The notes: generated from the letters alone by a model not told the origin. A stretch of DNA of 64,000 nucleotides from Candidatus Bipolaricaulota bacterium (GCA_028278555.1 JANQEA010000026.1:62001-126000), one strand, 5' to 3'; positions 8,818-17,366 are shown, numbered from the stretch's first letter. Numbers and translations: made by a program.

Positions 8818-9693
8818 ATGACGAAGCTCGCGTACTTCCCCGGCTGCAGCCTGAAGGACAACGCGAAGCGGTTCGAAGATGCCGCCTTCTTCGTAATGGA
8901 GACCCTCGGCGCACCGCTCGAGGAACTCGAGACCTGGAACTGCTGCGGCACGGTCTACTCGCTCGCCGACGACGATCTGATGCATCACATCGCTTCGGTC
9001 CGCAACTTCATTCGCACAAAGGAGGCCGGCTCCGAGGAGCTCGTGACCCTCTGTGCGATGTGCTACAACACGCTCGCTCGTGTCGCGGGCCGTGTCGAGG
9101 CCCACGCCGACGAACTCGAGAAGATCAATGCGTTCATGGATCGCGAGGAGGATTACGAGGGCGGGATCCGGATCCGGCACATCCTTCAGGTGCTGCGCGA
9201 CACGATCGGCTGGGAGGCTCTCTCCGAGACCGTCGTGCGTCCTCTCGACAACTTGAAGATCGCCGCCTACTACGGCTGCACGCTCGTGCGACCGCAGGAG
9301 ACGGGGATCGACGACATGGAGCGGCCGGTCGTGATGGCTGACGCCCTCGCAGCCGTCGGCGCCGAGCCGGTGACCTTCCCGTTCGAGGCCGAGTGCTGTG
9401 GAACCTATCAGATCGTCGATGAACCGCATCTGGCCCTCGAACAGTCGAACCGAATCCTCCGCTCGGCCAGACTGGCCGGAGCCGACGTCGTCGTCACCGC
9501 CTGCCCCCTTTGTCAGCACAACCTGGAGCAGGCGCTCATAGCGCCCGTCGGCGAATCCGAGGAGATCAAGAGTATCCAGGTGGTCTACTTCACCGAACTG
9601 CTGGCCGCTGCACTGGGCGCGGACGAGGCGACGATGTCGCCGGTCGTCCGCGAAATCCTCTCGACGAGTGTCACGGCCGAAGGAGGCGCGTAA
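8818..9693 (+). CDS. hdrB: HdrB-type subunit with two CCG domains
   Basis: Subunit that in methanogens holds two non-cubane [4Fe-4S] clusters and reduces the heterodisulfide. The 291-residue product keeps both complete cysteine-rich CCG motifs: C10-x31-C42C43-x35-C79xxC82 and C154-x38-C193C194-x34-C229xxC232. All ligands expected for the two clusters are therefore present, and this is not a degenerate copy. Bacteria do not make CoM/CoB heterodisulfide, so its true acceptor here is unknown. The next two genes encode soluble fumarate-reductase-like subunits, which makes FrdB/FrdA the best candidate partner. Confidence 0.9.
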   Translation: MTKLAYFPGCSLKDNAKRFEDAAFFVMETLGAPLEELETWNCCGTVYSLADDDLMHHIASVRNFIRTKEAGSEELVTLCAMCYNTLARVAGRVEAHADELEKINAFMDREEDYEGGIRIRHILQVLRDTIGWEALSETVVRPLDNLKIAAYYGCTLVRPQETGIDDMERPVVMADALAAVGAEPVTFPFEAECCGTYQIVDEPHLALEQSNRILRSARLAGADVVVTACPLCQHNLEQALIAPVGESEEIKSIQVVYFTELLAAALGADEATMSPVVREILSTSVTAEGGA

Positions 9694-9696
9694 CGC

Positions 9697-10416
9697 ATGG
9701 CGGATGAGAAGCTGACGCAGATCTACATCATGGGCAAGGCCTACGACGTACCCGTCGGTGTCACGATCATGGACGCGATGGAGTACGCCGGGTATCGGTT
9801 CATCCGCGGCGCCGGCTGCCGATCCGGCTTCTGCGGCGCGTGTGGAACCGTCTACCGGAAGGCGGGCGAATACCGACTGGAGTTCGTCCTCGCCTGTCAG
9901 GAGATGGTCGAAGAAGGCATGCACCTGACGCAGCTCCCGTTCACGCCAGCCCCGAGAAGCGACTACACCCTCGCCGAGCTCGACCCAAGCGAGAACGTGC
10001 TCCTTCAGCACTACCCGGAGATCGCCCGGTGCGTCTCCTGTAACACGTGCACCAAGGCGTGCCCGCAGGAGATCGAGGTCATGGACTACATCCAAGCCGC
10101 CCTCCGCGGCGACGTCGCGAAGGTCGCCGAGCTCTCCTTCGACTGCATCGCCTGCGGTCTTTGCGCCATGCGCTGTCCGGCCGACATCAAGCATTACCAC
10201 GTCGGGCAGATGGGCCGCCGCCTTCACGGCGTCGCCGACTTGGCGACCCCGGAGCATCTGACCGCCAGGATCGCCCAACTCGACGGCGGCGCCTTCGACG
10301 GGGAAATGGAGACGCTCGCCAGCGCGAGCCTCGCCGATCTGAAGGCGAAGTACGCCGAGCGCGTCATCGAGAAAGTCCAGGAGCCAGAAGTCGCCACCGA
10401 GGAGGTCGCCACATGA
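9697..10416 (+). CDS. frdB: Fumarate reductase-like iron-sulfur subunit
   Basis: Iron-sulfur subunit carrying an N-terminal [2Fe-2S] domain (CRSGFCGACG near residues 37-46 with a distal LACQ) and a C-terminal domain with CVSCNTCTKACP and CIACGLCAMRCP. Both C-terminal motifs are of full CxxCxxCxxxCP type, so they fit two [4Fe-4S] clusters. Classical FrdB/SdhB instead has one [4Fe-4S] and one [3Fe-4S]. The 239-residue product has no CCG domain, unlike methanogen TfrB, which fuses an HdrB-like part; here HdrB is separate and adjacent. No membrane-anchor gene (frdC/D, sdhC) is nearby. It overlaps frdA by four bases. Confidence 0.88.
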   Translation: MADEKLTQIYIMGKAYDVPVGVTIMDAMEYAGYRFIRGAGCRSGFCGACGTVYRKAGEYRLEFVLACQEMVEEGMHLTQLPFTPAPRSDYTLAELDPSENVLLQHYPEIARCVSCNTCTKACPQEIEVMDYIQAALRGDVAKVAELSFDCIACGLCAMRCPADIKHYHVGQMGRRLHGVADLATPEHLTARIAQLDGGAFDGEMETLASASLADLKAKYAERVIEKVQEPEVATEEVAT

Positions 10417-12083
10417 CCGGGCCCCAGTTCGCCGGACTGCAGGATGGATACCCCGACTACATGCGGGCGTCGATCGAGAAGGTCGAAGCGACGCGAGCCC
10501 GCCGCCTGAAGGAAGGGACGCTGGCGCCGATGAGCGCCGAAGCGCGTGCCGAACTCCTCGAGGCGTGGCACCCGGACTACAAGGTCGACCGGAAGCGCGA
10601 TCTCTCCGTCGGCCCGTCGAAGGGCGCCCGGATGCCGCACGAGGTCGCCGATCTCTTCGAGGCGTATCCGACGGTCGACCCGGACTCGATCGATCTCTCG
10701 AAGCCCGATTTCGATGTCTCCGTCCTGATCCTCGGCGGCGGCGGCGCGGCGAGTGTCGCGGCGCTTCACGCTGTCTACGAGGGGATCTCGCCGGACGACA
10801 TTCTCATGGTCACGAAGCTTCGCCACGGAGACTGCAACTCGGTGATGGCCCAGGGCGGCATCCAGGCTGCCGACCGGGAGAACGACTCCCCGGCCATCCA
10901 CTACCTCGACGTTCTCGGCGGCGGCCACTACACGAACAAGCCGGAGCTCGTCCGCGCCCTCGTCGAAGACGGGCCGCGGATGATCGAGTGGCACGAGAAG
11001 CTCGGCGTCCTCTACGACCGAGTGAACGGCGACTACCTCGAAGCCCATGGCGGCGGGACGTCGCGGATGCGGATGCACTCGGCCAAGGACTACACGGGGC
11101 TCGAGATCATGCGCGTCCTCAAGGACGAGGTCCTCAACGTTGGGATCCCGACGATCGAGTTCGCACCGGCGATTGATCTCCTTCTCGATGAGGCAGGTCA
11201 GGCGGCCGGCGCCGTCCTGTTCAACCTGGAAACGGAAGAGCAGGTCGTCGTCCGTGCACGGGCGACGGTTCTCGCCACGGGAGGATTCGGTCGGCTCCAT
11301 ATCCAGGGATTCCCGACGACCAACCACTACGGCGCGACGGCCGACGGCCTCGTCATGGCCTACCGGGCCGGCGCCGGGGTCATCGACATGGATTCCGTTC
11401 AGTACCACCCGACGGGCGTCGCCTACCCGGCAGCGATCCTCGGTCAGTTGGCAACGGAGAAGCTCCGCAACCAGGGTGCCGAGCCGGTCGACTCCGAGGG
11501 CGAGTCCTTCGTCTATCCGCTGGAGCCCCGCGACGTCGAGTCGGCAGCGATCATCCGCCAGTGCTACGGCGAGGAGAAGGGAATCGAGACCCCGTCCGGA
11601 ATTCGCGGAGTCTGGCTCGACACGCCGATGATCGACGAGATCCACGGACCGGGGACGCTCAAGAGCCGGCTGGCCGCCATGTGGATGATGTGGCACCGCC
11701 ACGGGATCGACATCACGGTGGACCCGGCCCTCGTCTTCCCCACGCTTCACTACCAGAACGGCGGCGTGGAGATCGACGCCGAGGGTGCAACCTCGATCCC
11801 CGGCCTGTTCGCCGGCGGCGAGGTGGCCGGCGGCGTTCACGGGAAGAACCGACTGATGGGGAACTCTCTCCTCGACTACAACGTCTTCGGACGGCGCGCC
11901 GGCATCTCGGCCGCCCGGTGGGCGAAAGCGAACGAACCGAAAGGCCTCTCCCTGAAGCATGTGAAGACGTACGTCGAGGAACTCAAGTCTGCAGGTGTCG
12001 GCGAGGACCGGACCGCCCCGATGATCCTTCCCGATTACCGTCGAGAGGCCGTGACCGAGCGGCGGCTCGACGCGCTGCACTAG
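10413..12083 (+). CDS. frdA: Soluble fumarate reductase-like flavoprotein subunit
   Basis: FAD subunit predicted to reduce fumarate to succinate. The 556-residue product has the dinucleotide motif LILGGGGAASVAALHA near 105 and four residues matching the fumarate-reductase active site: H332 (QYHPTG), R373 (EPRDVE), H446 (LHYQNGG) and R480 (GKNRLMGNS). The position of the covalent-FAD His in FrdA/SdhA is an Asn here (CNSVMAQGG, N142), as in enzymes with non-covalent FAD such as NadB and TfrA. There is an N-terminal extension of about 100 residues, and the usual C-terminal helical domain is very short. ATG at 10413 overlaps the frdB stop. L-aspartate oxidase was considered but fits the context less well. 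Confidence 0.85.
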   Translation: MTGPQFAGLQDGYPDYMRASIEKVEATRARRLKEGTLAPMSAEARAELLEAWHPDYKVDRKRDLSVGPSKGARMPHEVADLFEAYPTVDPDSIDLSKPDFDVSVLILGGGGAASVAALHAVYEGISPDDILMVTKLRHGDCNSVMAQGGIQAADRENDSPAIHYLDVLGGGHYTNKPELVRALVEDGPRMIEWHEKLGVLYDRVNGDYLEAHGGGTSRMRMHSAKDYTGLEIMRVLKDEVLNVGIPTIEFAPAIDLLLDEAGQAAGAVLFNLETEEQVVVRARATVLATGGFGRLHIQGFPTTNHYGATADGLVMAYRAGAGVIDMDSVQYHPTGVAYPAAILGQLATEKLRNQGAEPVDSEGESFVYPLEPRDVESAAIIRQCYGEEKGIETPSGIRGVWLDTPMIDEIHGPGTLKSRLAAMWMMWHRHGIDITVDPALVFPTLHYQNGGVEIDAEGATSIPGLFAGGEVAGGVHGKNRLMGNSLLDYNVFGRRAGISAARWAKANEPKGLSLKHVKTYVEELKSAGVGEDRTAPMILPDYRREAVTERRLDALH

Positions 12084-12100
12084 AGGATGTGAACTGAACG

Positions 12101-12400
12101 ATGGCAACGGCGACGACCAAGCGCTGGAAGACGAAGTACGGCTACCTCTACATCCAGGATGACGAGTGCAAAGGCTGCGGCTTCTGCATCGAGTTCTGTC
12201 CGAAGGAAGTCCTCGAGGAGTCGGACAAGTTCAACGCCAAGGGCTACTACCCGCCGCGACCGAAGGACCCGGAGGCTTGCGTGAACTGCACGTTCTGCGA
12301 GCTGATCTGCCCCGACTTCGCGATCTGGAGCGAGAAGCCGGAGGAAGAGAGCACGGCCGGAGAGAAGACCGAAGCTCAGGAGGCGAAGAGCGATGGCTGA
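12101..12400 (+). CDS. korD: 2-oxoacid:ferredoxin oxidoreductase delta (ferredoxin) subunit
   Basis: Two-cluster ferredoxin subunit of the KorABCD enzyme. The 99-residue product has CKGCGFCIEFCP near residues 25-36 and CVNCTFCELICP near 59-70, with YYPPRP between them, all typical of KorD/VorD. The C-terminus is acidic and Glu-rich. It starts 17 bases after frdA and overlaps korA by eight bases. It carries electrons between the thiamine enzyme and external ferredoxin, the same ferredoxin pool that HdrA would reduce. Confidence 0.9.
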   Translation: MATATTKRWKTKYGYLYIQDDECKGCGFCIEFCPKEVLEESDKFNAKGYYPPRPKDPEACVNCTFCELICPDFAIWSEKPEEESTAGEKTEAQEAKSDG

Positions 12401-13550
12401 GCGGATTCTGGCCGGGACGCACTTCCTGAACGGGGACGAAGCCTGCGCCGAAGGCGCGGTGGCGGCCGGATGCGAGCTCTTCGCTGGCTATCCGATCACG
12501 CCCCAGTCGGAGATCGCCGAACGCATCGCCCGGCGTCTCCCTCAGGTCGGGGGAGTCTTCATTCAGATGGAGGACGAGATCTCGTCGATGGCTGCCACCC
12601 TTGGCGGAGCGTGGGGCGGGAGGAAGGCGATGACCGCCACCTCCGGACCGGGATTCTCGCTGATGATGGAGAACCTTGGCTTGGGGATGATGACGGAAAC
12701 GCCGTGCGTTGTCGTCAACATCCAGCGCGGCGGCCCGTCGACGGGCCTTCCGACCCTTGTGGCCCAAGGTGACATGATGCAGGCACGTTGGGGCTCGCAC
12801 GGGGACTACGGCGTCGTCGCCCTCGTTCCCTCCTCGCCGCAGGAGGCGTTCGAGCTGACTGTCCGCGCCTTCAATCTGGCCGAGACCTTGCGTATGCCGA
12901 TTCTCGTCATGGCCGACGAGGTCGTCGGTCACATGTTCGAGCGCGTCGTCATCGACCCAGAGGCGATCGAGATCGTCGAGCGAAAGGCGCCCAACAAGCC
13001 GCCGGGCGAGTTCCTCCTCTATGAGCCGGGCGAGGATCTCGTTCCGCAGGGGATGCCGGCCTTGGGGGACGGCTACAAGGTGCACGTCACGGGACTGACG
13101 CACGACGAGCGCGGCTACCCGGTGCTGAACGCCGAGACCCAGGAGAAGCTCGTTCCTCGCCTGAGAAACAAGATCACGCACCACATCGACCAGATCGTCG
13201 ACTACGAGGAGACGGACCTCGATGACGCCGAGGTGATCATCGTGACCTACGGGATCTCGGCCCGCTCCTCCCTCGGCGCCCTCCGCCTGGCGCGTGAGAA
13301 GGGCCTCAAGGTCGGCATGCTTCGATTGAAGACCGTCTGGCCTTTCCCAGGCGACGTTCTCAAGGGACTCGCCGATCGCGTCGGCGGATTCGTTGTTCCC
13401 GAGCTGAACCTGGGGCAGATCGTGCTCGAGGTGGAGCGCGCAGTCTGCGGAAACGCGATCGTTCAACACGTTCCCCACGCGGGGGGCGCGATTCACGATC
13501 CGGAGACGATCCTCTCCGCGATCGAGGAGGTGTTCGCTCTTGCTCACTAA
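12393..13550 (+). CDS. korA: 2-oxoacid:ferredoxin oxidoreductase alpha subunit (KorA)
   Basis: Alpha subunit of 2-oxoglutarate:ferredoxin oxidoreductase, which interconverts succinyl-CoA + CO2 + reduced ferredoxin and 2-oxoglutarate. The 385-residue product begins with the pyrimidine-binding-domain signature around GDEACAEGAVAAGC, then ITPQSEIAERIA near 35 and QMEDEISSMAATLGGAW near 56-72. TATSGPGFSLMMENLG follows near 80. Length suits KorA. Neighbouring sucCD makes 2-oxoglutarate/succinyl-CoA the likely substrates rather than branched-chain acids, though the sequence alone cannot exclude a broader range. Confidence 0.92.
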   Translation: MAERILAGTHFLNGDEACAEGAVAAGCELFAGYPITPQSEIAERIARRLPQVGGVFIQMEDEISSMAATLGGAWGGRKAMTATSGPGFSLMMENLGLGMMTETPCVVVNIQRGGPSTGLPTLVAQGDMMQARWGSHGDYGVVALVPSSPQEAFELTVRAFNLAETLRMPILVMADEVVGHMFERVVIDPEAIEIVERKAPNKPPGEFLLYEPGEDLVPQGMPALGDGYKVHVTGLTHDERGYPVLNAETQEKLVPRLRNKITHHIDQIVDYEETDLDDAEVIIVTYGISARSSLGALRLAREKGLKVGMLRLKTVWPFPGDVLKGLADRVGGFVVPELNLGQIVLEVERAVCGNAIVQHVPHAGGAIHDPETILSAIEEVFALAH

Positions 13551-14481
13551 GACCAAGCCGGCACCGGAGGGTGAGGTCCTCGAGAACGTCTCCCACCCAA
13601 TGGATCGGTTCCTGCGAACCGATCGGCTCCCGCACATCTGGTGTTCGGGCTGCGGGCTGGGAACGGTTCTCTCGTGTTTCACCTACGCCCTCGACGAGCT
13701 CGGGCTCACCGAGTCGGACGTCGGCATCGTCTCCGGCATCGGCTGCACCGGTCGAGCGGCCGGCTACCTGAACCTCGACTCCTACCACACGACGCACGGC
13801 CGCGCGATCGCGTTTGCGACCGGGCTTGCCGTCGCCAAGCCGGACAAGAAGGTCGTCGTGATCTCCGGCGACGGGGACCTGTTCGCCATCGGCGGGAACC
13901 ACTTCATTCACGCCGCACGCCGAAATGTCAACATGACCGTCCTTTGTGTCAACAACTTCAACTACGGGATGACGGGCGGGCAGTTCGGCCCGACAACGCC
14001 GATCGGTTCGCGCGGAACGACGGCTCCCTACGGCAACTACGAGAGCCCGTTCAACCTGCCATACCTGGCCGCGTCGAGCGGCGCCGTCTACGTCGCCCGC
14101 TGGACGAGCCTGCATGCCCGCCGGCTGAAGGAAGCGATGATCGAGGCCCTGACGATCCCCGGCTTCACGTTCGTCGAAGCCGTCTGCCCATGTCCGACGA
14201 ACTACGGCCGGCGGAACAAGATCGGCGAAGGACTCGACGAGCTGAAGTACTACTCGGACCGAAGCGTGATCAAACACGGCGCCGATCCGGCGGAGGGAGA
14301 TCTCCTTCCCGGCAACGACGTCGTCATCGGACGGTTCGTGCACAGGGAGCGGCCGACGTTCTTGCAGGCCTACGAACAGCAGATCATCGACAAGCAGCAT
14401 TTCGTCAAGCCGCAGGGAATGGGCAAGGGTCCGCATCGGATGTCCGGAGCGACCTCGACCGACCGAAGGGAGTCGTCGTGA
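13540..14481 (+). CDS. korB: 2-oxoacid:ferredoxin oxidoreductase beta subunit (KorB)
   Basis: Thiamine diphosphate-binding subunit. The 313-residue product shows RTDRLPHIWCSGCGLGTV near the N-terminus and GIGCTGRAAGYLNLDSYHTTHGR near 67. The ThDP motif runs from GDGDLFAIGG to NNFNYGMTGGQ (about 110-150). The start is taken as TTG 13540, with GAGGAGG eight bases before it inside the end of korA. The stop overlaps the GTG of the fumarase alpha gene (GTGA). This completes a four-subunit Kor enzyme, with korC placed first in the operon. Confidence 0.92.
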   Translation: MLTKTKPAPEGEVLENVSHPMDRFLRTDRLPHIWCSGCGLGTVLSCFTYALDELGLTESDVGIVSGIGCTGRAAGYLNLDSYHTTHGRAIAFATGLAVAKPDKKVVVISGDGDLFAIGGNHFIHAARRNVNMTVLCVNNFNYGMTGGQFGPTTPIGSRGTTAPYGNYESPFNLPYLAASSGAVYVARWTSLHARRLKEAMIEALTIPGFTFVEAVCPCPTNYGRRNKIGEGLDELKYYSDRSVIKHGADPAEGDLLPGNDVVIGRFVHRERPTFLQAYEQQIIDKQHFVKPQGMGKGPHRMSGATSTDRRESS

Positions 14482-15344
14482 GCGGGGAGGGCGTGAAGCA
14501 GACGGTCGCCGAAGCGCTCCGAATCGCCTCGACCGTCCTGCCAGCGGATGTCGTCGACGCGCTGAAGGCGGCGCGAGCCCGCGAAACCTCCGACTTGGGA
14601 TCGGCTCAACTCGATGCGATTCTGGAGAACGTCGACATCGCGCGAGAAGGCTCGATTCCGATGTGTCAGGACACGGGCCTTCAGACCTTCTTCGTCGAAG
14701 CGGGCGCGACGAGTCCGTTCCTCGCCGAGATTCGCGACTGGATCGAAGCGGCTGTCGTCGATGCGACGGCGGCGATCCCACTGCGGCCGAATACGGTCGA
14801 TCCGTTCACCGGGGCAAACCCAGGGAACAACACCGGGCGGTTCATGCCCTACATCAACTGGGAGATCGTCGCCGGGGACGAGGTCACGATCACAGTCCTC
14901 CCGAAAGGCGGCGGAAGCGAGAACATGTCGACCGTCAAGATGCTCCCGCCCGGCGTTGGCCTGAAGGGGATCAAGAAGGCCGTCGTCGAGCACATCGTCT
15001 CCTGCCAAGGGAAGCCTTGCCCGCCGGTCGTCGTCGGTGTCGGCATCGGGGGCGGCGCGGACATCTCCCTCAAGCTCGGCAAGAAGGCGATCCTGAGGAA
15101 GATCGGCTCGGCCCATCCGAATCCTGACGTCGCCGCGTACGAACGTGAACTCCTCGAGCTCGTCAACATGAGCGGCGTCGGCCCGATGGGCGTCGGCGGG
15201 GAGACGACGTGCCTCGCCGTCCACGTCGAGTATGCGAACCGTCATCCGGCGAGTCTTCCCCTCGGGATCCTGGTCCAGTGCTGGGCCGACCGGAGGGCGC
15301 AGGTCGTGGTCAAAGCCGACGGAACCGCCGAGGTGATCTCGTAA
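14478..15344 (+). CDS. Class I fumarase alpha subunit (iron-sulfur hydratase)
   Basis: Large subunit of a two-subunit class I fumarase that interconverts malate and fumarate. The 288-residue product contains IPMCQDTGLQTFFVE near 55-70 with a cluster-ligating Cys, and FTGANPGNNTGRFMPY near 110. GGGSENMSTVKMLPPG follows near 140, and GETTCLAVHVE sits near the end. All are typical of the fumarase/tartrate dehydratase alpha family. GTG at 14478 overlaps the korB stop, and the end overlaps the beta-subunit start. Oxygen-labile class I fumarase fits an anaerobe. Tartrate dehydratase is excluded mainly by context: frdA supplies or consumes the fumarate. Confidence 0.9.
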   Translation: MSGEGVKQTVAEALRIASTVLPADVVDALKAARARETSDLGSAQLDAILENVDIAREGSIPMCQDTGLQTFFVEAGATSPFLAEIRDWIEAAVVDATAAIPLRPNTVDPFTGANPGNNTGRFMPYINWEIVAGDEVTITVLPKGGGSENMSTVKMLPPGVGLKGIKKAVVEHIVSCQGKPCPPVVVGVGIGGGADISLKLGKKAILRKIGSAHPNPDVAAYERELLELVNMSGVGPMGVGGETTCLAVHVEYANRHPASLPLGILVQCWADRRAQVVVKADGTAEVIS

Positions 15345-15943
15345 TGGAGAGACGAATCGACCTTCCGATCGACGAAGCCCAGGCGCGTGAGCTACGCGTC
15401 GGCGACATCCTCTTCTTGACTGGACAGATCTTCACCGCACGGGACGAGGCGCACCTGACGATGCTCCACGCCCGCGAAGCGGGTGAGGACTTGCCGTTCG
15501 ATCCGGGCGCGATGGCCCTCTTCCACTGCGGCCCCGTCGTCCGCAAAGCGGGCGACGGCTGGGATGTCATCGCCGCCGGGCCGACGACGAGCGTTCGGAT
15601 GGAGATCTTCGAGGATCGGTTCCTCGAAGCGTTCGCCCCGCGCATCGTCATCGGCAAGGGAGGCATGGGAGACCGCACGCAGGCCGGCCTGGAGAAGGTC
15701 GGCTCCGTTTATGCGCACTACACCGGCGGGGCCGGTGCCCTGGCCGCGAAGCGAATCGAGCGGGTGGAGGACGTCCATTGGCTCGATGAACTCGGCATGC
15801 CGGAAGCAGCCTGGATCTTCGCAGTCAAGGACTTCGGCCCGCTCCTGGTCACGATGGACAGCGCCGGGGGGAATCTCTACAAGGATCTCGAACCGAAGAT
15901 CGCCGAGAACATGAAGGCGATCGCGGCACGAATCGAGGGATAA
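15344..15943 (+). CDS. Class I fumarase beta subunit
   Basis: Small subunit of the class I fumarase. The 199-residue product has the C-terminal hydratase-domain features GDILFLTGQIFTARDEAH near 20-38, FHCGPVV near 60 and AAGPTTSVRME near 77-87. IGKGGMGDRTQAGLEK follows near 102, and YTGGAGALAA near 125. ATG at 15344 overlaps the last base of the alpha stop codon (TAATG), a typical coupled arrangement; an in-frame extension further upstream runs through the alpha gene and is not used. With the alpha subunit it makes a complete enzyme. Confidence 0.9.
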   Translation: MERRIDLPIDEAQARELRVGDILFLTGQIFTARDEAHLTMLHAREAGEDLPFDPGAMALFHCGPVVRKAGDGWDVIAAGPTTSVRMEIFEDRFLEAFAPRIVIGKGGMGDRTQAGLEKVGSVYAHYTGGAGALAAKRIERVEDVHWLDELGMPEAAWIFAVKDFGPLLVTMDSAGGNLYKDLEPKIAENMKAIAARIEG

Positions 15944-15987
15944 GGACGAGGCGGCCCGGAAAGGGCGGCGCAAGGAGGCTTTGCCAC

Positions 15988-17346
15988 ATGGGGGACGAGA
16001 AGAGCTTGACGGTTGAGGAGCGGCTGGAGCGTGCCAAGCTGCCTGGGAAGAAGGCACCGGGCATGCACGCGTTCTATCGGGGGAAGGTCGAGACGACGCT
16101 CAAGTGCGCCGTGACGAGCTTCGACGATTTCGGCATCTGGTACACGCCCGGGGTCGCTGCCCCCTGCAAGGAGATCCACGCCGATCCAGCGAAGGCTTTC
16201 GAATACACGAACAAGGCGAACGCGATCGCTGTCGTCTCCGACGGCTCCCGCGTCCTCGGCCTGGGGAACATCGGGCCGATGGCCGGCCTTCCCGTGATGG
16301 AGGGAAAGGCGCTCCTGTTCAAGTATCTCGGGGGCGTCGGTGCGTTCCCGATCGTGCTCGACACGCAGGACACCGAGGAGATCATCCAGGCCGTCAAGTG
16401 GATCGCGCCCGGCTTCGGCGGGATCAACCTGGAGGACTTCGCCAATCCGAAGTGCTTCGAGATCCTCGACCGCCTGAGAGATGAGCTCGACATCCCCGTC
16501 TGGCACGACGATCAGCAGGGCACCGCCTCGATCACGCTCGCCGGCGTCATCAATGCCGTCAAGTTCGTCGGCAAGGACATGAAGAAGGTCACGTACTCCG
16601 TGATCGGCTCCGGCGCGGCGAACATCGCCTTCGTGCGCATCTTGATCAAGGCCGGCGTGCCGGCGGAGAACATCATCCTTGTCGACTCAAAGGGGATCCT
16701 CCATCCGGGGCGTGAGGATCTCGAGGCCGACAAAGAGAACAACCCCTACAAGTGGAAGTACGCGGTCGAGACGAACGGGGAGGGCCGCACCGGCGGAATG
16801 GCCGAGGCGATCGCGGGGACCGACGTCCTCATCGCCGCATCGAAGCCGGGGCCGGACACGATCCAGAAGGCGTGGCTTGAGAAGATGAACTCCGATGCGA
16901 TCGCGTTCGTGATGGCCAATCCGATCCCCGAGATCTGGCCGTGGGAGGCGAAGGAGGCCGGCATTCGTGTCGTCGGCACCGGCCGGAGCGACTTCCCGAA
17001 TCAGATCAACAACTCAATCGGCTTCCCGGGCATTTTCCGAGGGACCCTCGACGTCTTCGCGACCACGATTACCGACGAGATGGCGATCGCGGCCGCCGAG
17101 TCGATCGCCAAGACGGCGGAGAACAAGGGCCTGAACGAGGAGTACATCGTTCCGACGATGCTCGAGACGGACGTCTTCATCAATGAGGCCGTCGCCGTCG
17201 GGCTGAAGGCGATCGAGCAGGGCATCGCCCGCCGACCGCTCTCGGAGGCCGATCTCCGCAAAGAGGCGGAGACGAAGATCCTTCGAGCGCAGGCAGAGAC
17301 CAAGGCGCTGATGGATGCAGGAGTCATCCCACCGCCATCGCAGTAG
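15988..17346 (+). CDS. Malic enzyme (oxaloacetate-decarboxylating malate dehydrogenase)
   Basis: Converts malate to pyruvate and CO2 with NAD(P), or the reverse as a carboxylating step. The 452-residue product is the short prokaryotic form without a phosphotransacetylase domain. It shows IWYTPGVAAPCKEI near 50, GLGNIGPMAGLPVMEGK near 92, and DVPVWHDDQQ-like IPVWHDDQQGTAS near 170. The Rossmann segment SVIGSGAANIAFVRILI lies near 207. AAGGAGG precedes the ATG, and 44 bases separate it from the fumarase genes. It is the last gene of the run before a strong terminator and links the C4 branch to pyruvate. Confidence 0.92.
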   Translation: MGDEKSLTVEERLERAKLPGKKAPGMHAFYRGKVETTLKCAVTSFDDFGIWYTPGVAAPCKEIHADPAKAFEYTNKANAIAVVSDGSRVLGLGNIGPMAGLPVMEGKALLFKYLGGVGAFPIVLDTQDTEEIIQAVKWIAPGFGGINLEDFANPKCFEILDRLRDELDIPVWHDDQQGTASITLAGVINAVKFVGKDMKKVTYSVIGSGAANIAFVRILIKAGVPAENIILVDSKGILHPGREDLEADKENNPYKWKYAVETNGEGRTGGMAEAIAGTDVLIAASKPGPDTIQKAWLEKMNSDAIAFVMANPIPEIWPWEAKEAGIRVVGTGRSDFPNQINNSIGFPGIFRGTLDVFATTITDEMAIAAAESIAKTAENKGLNEEYIVPTMLETDVFINEAVAVGLKAIEQGIARRPLSEADLRKEAETKILRAQAETKALMDAGVIPPPSQ

Positions 17347-17366
17347 CAAGCCAACCTAGAATGCAG

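Noticed and set aside
8755-10278. 507-codon open frame antisense to hdrB/frdB
   Set aside because: Covers several well-supported genes on the other strand and has shadow-type composition.
10047-12083. A longer FrdA starting at 10047
   Set aside because: The first 122 codons would read frdB out of frame as Arg-rich sequence; the ATG at 10413 overlaps the frdB stop.
10413-12083. Calling frdA an L-aspartate oxidase (nadB)
   Set aside because: The AQGG motif is NadB-like, but an FeS partner gene and the hdr/fumarase/kor context favour fumarate reductase.
10224-12107. 627-codon open frame antisense to frdA
   Set aside because: Long only because of high GC; frdA on the plus strand has all active-site residues.
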